Under the pieces are notes generated by a model. It worked only from the letters and a program-made list of their open reading frames with translations, ran no database searches and was not told the DNA's origin. Shown in pieces: positions 59,130 to 64,000 of a stretch of DNA of 64,000 nt (position 1 is its first letter; each line of letters opens with the position of its first letter). Source of the stretch: Erythroxylum novogranatense. Its lineage: Eukaryota; Streptophyta; Magnoliopsida; Malpighiales; Erythroxylaceae. The position numbers and the translations under genes are program-made. The DNA is taken from the NCBI GenBank assembly GCA_029891385.1, contig CM057228.1:81704964-81768963 (forward strand), written 5' to 3'.

Positions 59130-59556
59130 GGGCCCTATTTAGATTCTTTAGTGGAATCACTCATATAGCAGGATTTATGGAATTATTCAGTAGATGTTGG
59201 AATTAATAAGTAAAGGGATTTAAATCTTGCTAACTTATGTAGAAATTAAAGTTAGCAAGAGCTGCTTTTAAAAATTTTATTCTTAGAAAAACACAGAACC
59301 TCATAGTCCTTAACCAAAAATTTAGCAATCAAGCTTAGGAGGATTACTGCAACTCCATTTATAATGTATACTTAAGGATGACAGAATTGCAAAGGCTATA
59401 AGAGTATCAAGAGGCATTGAATTTTCATAACTTAATCCTAAAACAAAATGCAAGAATTAATTGACTGAGGGATGGTGACTCCAACACAATTTTTTCACTC
59501 CTCTCTACTTTTCTAGAAGGAATGTGAACAAAATTATAGAATTATATGATAGTAGG
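59130..59556 (+). pseudogene. LINE ORF2 fragment (between endonuclease and RT)
   Basis: ALFRFFSGITHIAGFMELFS followed by RCWN corresponds to the conserved RPFRFFNxWxxHPxFxxxVxxxWN segment after the endonuclease; then KLARAAFKNFILRKT, and KQNARIN-stop-LRDGDSNTIF, the KxRxxWLxxGDxNTxFF motif just before RT. Several stops. The last codons before the LTR (NKIIELYDS-like) fit the next conserved block, so the LTR inserted inside ORF2. Confidence 0.7.
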
Positions 59557-59558
59557 GG

Positions 59559-61788
59559 TGTAACATACCGTTACCTAAGGGGAGGTTAAAATAGTAAATA
59601 TGAAAGATTACTGAGAGATTAAAATATACATTTCATGCTCATGCATAGTATGATATATACATACACGTAAATAGTAAAATTTTTGCACATGAAAATAATT
59701 GTACATGCATTCATTGACGAATTTTGGGTATGATTGATTTATATATGTGGAGTGTGATTATTATTGAAAATTGTGGTTTATTTGTATTGAAAATTAAAAT
59801 GGAAGGTGTGTTTAGTGATTTAGAATTTTTTGAGAATTTTAGCAAAAGTTTCCAAAAAGGTTGAATACTATTAGATTAAGAAAAATGTCACTTGGTGAGT
59901 AAATCGATGGATGAAAATAGAAATAAGAAAACAAATGATATTGGAGAATTTTTTGAAAATGGATTTGAAAATTTAGAGATAATTGGTATAAAAAGGAGAG
60001 AGTATGGGACTAATTCAATAAGAACTTAGTTTAATGCCTTAGAAGATAGATAAGTGACAAGTGTCACTTTCCTAGTTAAGATTTACTATTTAGTTTTTTT
60101 CAAAAGACCAAGTTAAGTGTCCTTTGAACTTGAAAGACTAAGCATACATTATTTTCATCTTCATCTCTTTCCTCATAGCCTTCTCCTTCAATTTTTCTCT
60201 TTTACACAAAGTTTTTCATCAAACGTTCACCAAAGCCTCACCTTGTTTTTATCTGCTCATTTCCACTTCCACTTTGTTGTTTCCTTCCATTTGCATTAAG
60301 AAAAACCGAAGCTTGCCAACTTTTACAAGGTGTACGTGAGTTACATGAAAATTAACGATTCTTGAGGTGTCAAAAATTTTGGAGTTTTGTCAAGTAAGTA
60401 TCTTGTTAATCCTTTAGATTTATTGGTTTATGAAGAAAAAATGGTGATTTACTTACATTACACATTCATGTGAATAAAAGAAAGAAAAGAGAAAAGGGGT
60501 GAAAACTTGTGTTCTGACTTTAGGGGAAAAACTGTATTGATCTAGATTGAATTAGACAAAGTTGTCTTCTTGAAAGTTGTTTATCTTTCTAGCTTTCCAA
60601 TGATATAAAGTATGAAATGTTTGGATGTCGGAGCTGAGATATATGATCATAATAAGTTAGTGATGCTGCATGGGATGTACATACGAGACAACTATATTAC
60701 TTTGAAATTTTGACCCTTTAAGAGGCAAAAGCTTTCTTCGGAGTCTTCATTAAAGTTGTAGGTCTAGAAGTCTTCTTCGAAACAGTCCAAGAATGACCTT
60801 AATTCAACGTCTCTAGTGAAAGTTATGCCTAAATATGTACTTGGTGTGATCGCGAGGAACAATGGTGCAAGCATGGTAGAAGCTGTGAATTTAAGAAAGA
60901 ACAAGGTGCGATCACGAGAGTGTGTGGTGCGATCGTATTCGGGACATTTGGCACACTAGTGCAATCGTGAGCATGTGAGGTGCAAACAAAATCGGGAGTT
61001 TTAGCCATAACTTTTTCATTCGACCTCCAAATTATTTGATTCTTAAACCAATATAAACATTTGTGGCCTTTGGAGTTAATTTAAAAAAGATTGATGGAAA
61101 GAAAGTGAGGGAGTAGATTGGAAGAGCATGATTTAGTTATAAACATACTTTGGCTTTTTAACCATATCTTGAGCTGTAGAACTTCGAATAAGATGATTAG
61201 TGATTTGGAGTAAACTAGAGACATAGTTCTACAAATTATATGAAAAATTTTGATGTAGTCTCTAAGACTTTCAATTTTTGGATGGAAATTGGGTATAGTG
61301 TATTGTTTTAGCATAAGAATAGTTCGAGAATGTTTGGGGTATAACTTTCGAATTTCTGAATCAAATTGAATTATTTTTGTGTCATTAGGAACTTAAGAGA
61401 TAGGAGAACACTTTTTTAGAAGAGAGTATGGCCAAATTACTTCATTTTCACTGTCTAAATGATCAAAAATAGTGGACTTGAAATTCAATTTTTGGAAAAA
61501 ACTAAAAGTGATTCAATGATTTATGAATTGTGATTTTTATGGTTTTATTGAGGTATAAACCTAATTATAAATTATACTTAGGTGAGTTTTGAGATAGAAT
61601 TGATTATGTGATGAGGATAATGAAAAAATACCTAGGATTGTCATGGACACGCATTGTACGTATTTCATTACATACATGTGCATTATTAAACACTTATAAT
61701 TATGTAAATTGTGATATATGTTTATGCTATTTGATATAGAGGAGCAACTAGAATGTCAACCACTAGACGTTGTCGGAACTTCCAAGCA
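59559..61788 (+). mobile_element. LTR C, truncated
   Basis: Starts TGTAACATACCGTTACC and aligns with LTR B from its first base to about 41374, but stops near TTCCAAGCATT, lacking the last kilobase. It contains a repeat of TGCGATCACGAGAG/TGTGGTGCGATCG type at 60848-60985 in the place where LTRs A and B have minisatellites. Confidence 0.7.
60848..60985 (+). repeat. GTGCGATCGCGAG repeats in LTR C
   Basis: Four to five degenerate units around GTGYGATCRCGAG, spaced about 30 bp. Confidence 0.55.
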
Positions 61789-62095
61789 TTAGTGATCGCG
61801 GCTCTGTCGATGCGATCTTACGATCGATCCTTGGAAACCGGTCAAATAAAATAAATTCCAAGATTGCTGTATAAAATGCAACATCGGGTCGTCTCACTTA
61901 ATTGGAACCAAATAAAAATGGTCTAAACTAGCCTAAATGTCAAAAATTGCAATTGAAGTTGATAAACGGGGGTTTGGTATTTTGGTCAAAACTGATAAAG
62001 TAATCAAAATCTAACAAAAAGTAGAAAAGAATATTTTTGGGATTTTTGAAATAATGCAATAAACAAAGAATCAGATAAAAATCAAATTGATAAAA
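61789..62095. other. Spacer of unknown origin
   Basis: 307 bp with CGATGCGATCTTACGATCGA and a CATCGGGTCGTCTCACTTAA tract resembling leader sequences of Tat/Athila elements. No partner sequence in the window. Confidence 0.3.
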
Positions 62096-64000
62096 TGTAA
62101 CACCCCACTCCCGCATGACCCGAACCCAACATCGATGGTGATATCCGAGTTCGTGCCCCGCGAGGTTGGCGTGCTACATCACTCAGTCAGTCAAAATTCC
62201 GTATAAATAAATTTTTTTCAAACATTCATTCCATCAGAGCCATTTCCTTTTTCTTTCATTTACACTAATGTGCGCAGAAAACAGTAGACAATTTGCATCA
62301 ACGTGCATAGATAACCATTTTCAATTAATACAATCAGTTTCAGTTATTACAAATAGTCAACCATAAATTACAATAACCATTTTATGTACAAAACAGAACC
62401 ACATTGGCCCATTACACATCCAATTAGTCATTTTGGAATACAATTTATTGGACACCAATGCGCATTTAAAACCGATCCCGATCTCTTCTACTTCAATACC
62501 CAACAACGTTATACGCCCGTTGCCTAACGGGGTATTCTTCTGAGTCCTGAAAAATAATTGCAAATTTTGGGTGAGTTTTGCGAACTCAGTGAGAAACCAT
62601 CATCGATGGTTCACTCAACTCATGCATATTCAATCAATTTACTAAATAATACATACGATCACATTTCTCAAATGTAAGGCATTTCGCCTTTAACACAATT
62701 CATATTCAATCATTTATAGATGCAATGCACATGTGACACTTTTCATTTTCATTTCATTGTTGTGACTGTAAGGCCCTAAATCGTCCCGATGGATTTTACA
62801 CATTGCGTTGAGCCAGTGCCTCTGAAAATATTGGGCTTGAAGCCCTGATACATTGAGCCTGAGGCTCTGAATACGTTGGACTCGAGGTCCTGTGCGTTGA
62901 GCTGAAAGCTCTCATATAAGTTGGGCGTGATATGCCCTGATACGGGGGCTGCTCCTGTCACAACTGCCTTTATCTGATCATACTTTTATGCATGCAATGT
63001 ACGTGTTCCAATTCACATTCACAGTCATTTTACATTTCAAAGACCAATTCCCATTCCTTCGAACCTTCGGTCCGATAATTCAGTCACTAATAAATTTCAT
63101 ATTCACAAATTATTCCATTGAAGCACCCATGCATAGTTACACACAAATAGCACTTCGATATCACATTCCAAATATTTCAGACACCTACGGTCCAAAATCA
63201 GTCAAAATCAAACACACATAACCCTTCATTATCTCCACATGACATAATTGCAAAATATTAAACACATAAAGGTTGAGGAACCAACTAGGTTACTCACCTG
63301 TATTTTCGAGCCAAAATCTGGTCGTCTCAGTGGCGTCGGTGGACCGACGCTTCAAGTGTGACTCTATAACAGTGACAGTATACAAACATTATCAATTGTT
63401 CAATCAGAACTATATCAGAATGCACATGTAACACTTAGAAGGTGCACAATGCATGATCATGATATTCCCATCCCTAATCCCATTTTTTTCATCATAAAAA
63501 TTCGTCTAAAAATTAGAAACCTATTGGCGCTGACGGTGCGCAATTCGGACCTCTATAGGTCCCCAATAAAACAAAACAGTAATTAGACAGACCCTTATCC
63601 GGACCCACGTCAATTTCCCATCTAAAAATCCCGAATCTCTCAGAAAATGAAATTCAATATTCTATGAATCCGATGCCTCAAGAATCAGGTCAATCGGACG
63701 TCGGACGGAAGAGTTATTCACGAAAGAAACCAAAATTCACATTAAATGTATAACCCTTATTTCCTTCTTTGTTTTCCTGATTTCTAACCAAAATTTAATC
63801 TATCATATCCCTTTCTACACATTTCAGAAAAATGCAAACTATACCTTGTTGGAAAGATAATGAAACCCTCTACAATTCTCAAGAAGACCATAAAAATCAA
63901 TTTCACCCCTAAGGGTGTTAAAAATCCAATCAAACCTACTGCCCACTCAAAACCTATCAAAACAGGGCAGTACATTGTAAATTCAGTAAATCTCTGATTC
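62096..64000 (-). mobile_element. LTR G, related to the LARD-like LTR, runs off the window
   Basis: Starts TGTAACACCCCACTCCCGCA and keeps the CATCGATGGTGATATCCGA block and TCACTCAACTCATGCAT features of the LTR at 2086-5006, but is clearly diverged. No primer site precedes it on the left, so it is the downstream LTR of a minus-strand element or a solo LTR. Confidence 0.75.
62833..62937. repeat. Hairpin chain in LTR G
   Basis: GGGCT-tga-AGCCC (62833-62845), GAGCC-tga-GGCTC (62855-62867), GGACT-cga-GGTCC with one wobble pair (62878-62890), GAGCT-gaa-AGCTC (62899-62911), GGGC-7-GCCC (62923-62937). Stems differ from 2654-2780 in a pairing-preserving way. Confidence 0.85.

Larger units (their letters stand above)
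58250..59556 (+). mobile_element. L1-type LINE remnant
   Basis: Remnants of ORF1 followed by an ORF2 piece, plus strand, cut at 59558 by LTR C. The endonuclease domain and RT are missing, so it is internally deleted and truncated. Confidence 0.7.

Overview
ORGANISM AND CHARACTER. This is repeat-rich, AT-rich nuclear DNA of a flowering plant, most likely a eudicot (inferred from the retrotransposon clades and plastid-derived fragments; no gene identifies the species). I see no intact single-copy host gene. Almost everything recognisable is a transposable element, often nested, with some plastid-derived DNA. LAYOUT. (1) 1-2085 and 11510-about 12625: a decayed Ty3/gypsy chromovirus (LTR A, short internal remnant with a chromodomain end, second LTR). 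Its second LTR is split by (2) 2086-11509, a complete minus-strand LTR element with 2.9 kb LTRs, perfect TSD ATATG, tRNA-Met type PBS and PPT, but a 3.6 kb internal region without recognisable gag-pol (LARD-like). (3) 12626-12914 and 34876-35349: two halves of a minus-oriented LTR fragment, split by (4) 12915-34870, the most striking object: a tandem array of seven about 1.1 kb LTRs alternating with six about 2.4 kb internal regions. Each unit is a gag-only Ty1/copia element with a protease stub and no integrase or RT. The whole 22 kb array has one TSD, GTTAT, at its outer edges. (5) 35350-38690: an LTR end, CACTA-like subterminal repeats, and a patchwork of plastid inverted-repeat fragments (16S rRNA, a probable rps12-trnV spacer, ycf2). 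(6) 38696-42386: a 3.7 kb solo LTR. (7) 43383-53648: a CACTA-like MITE split by a minus-strand Tekay-type chromovirus (43678-53427, TSD TTTCA) whose gag, protease, RT, RNase H, integrase and chromodomain are all recognisable but broken. (8) 53652-59558: an LTR-like fragment, a MITE (56360-56672) and an L1-type LINE pseudogene. (9) 59559-64000: a truncated LTR of the solo-LTR family, a spacer, and a minus LTR related to the LARD-like element that runs off the window. HOW IT WORKS TOGETHER. There is no pathway here. Transcription, if any, would start from LTR promoters; clear TATA boxes lie in the copia LTRs and in the LARD-like LTRs. The array units keep LTRs, a primer site (clean in two units), polypurine tracts and parts of a gag reading frame, so they could only move with enzymes supplied by a related autonomous copia element. 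The most interesting non-coding structure is a chain of very short hairpins, mostly with 3-base loops and changing but still paired stems, found in several LTRs. Many single-base differences between array units look like systematic homopolymer shortening, so gag frame breaks there should not be taken at face value.
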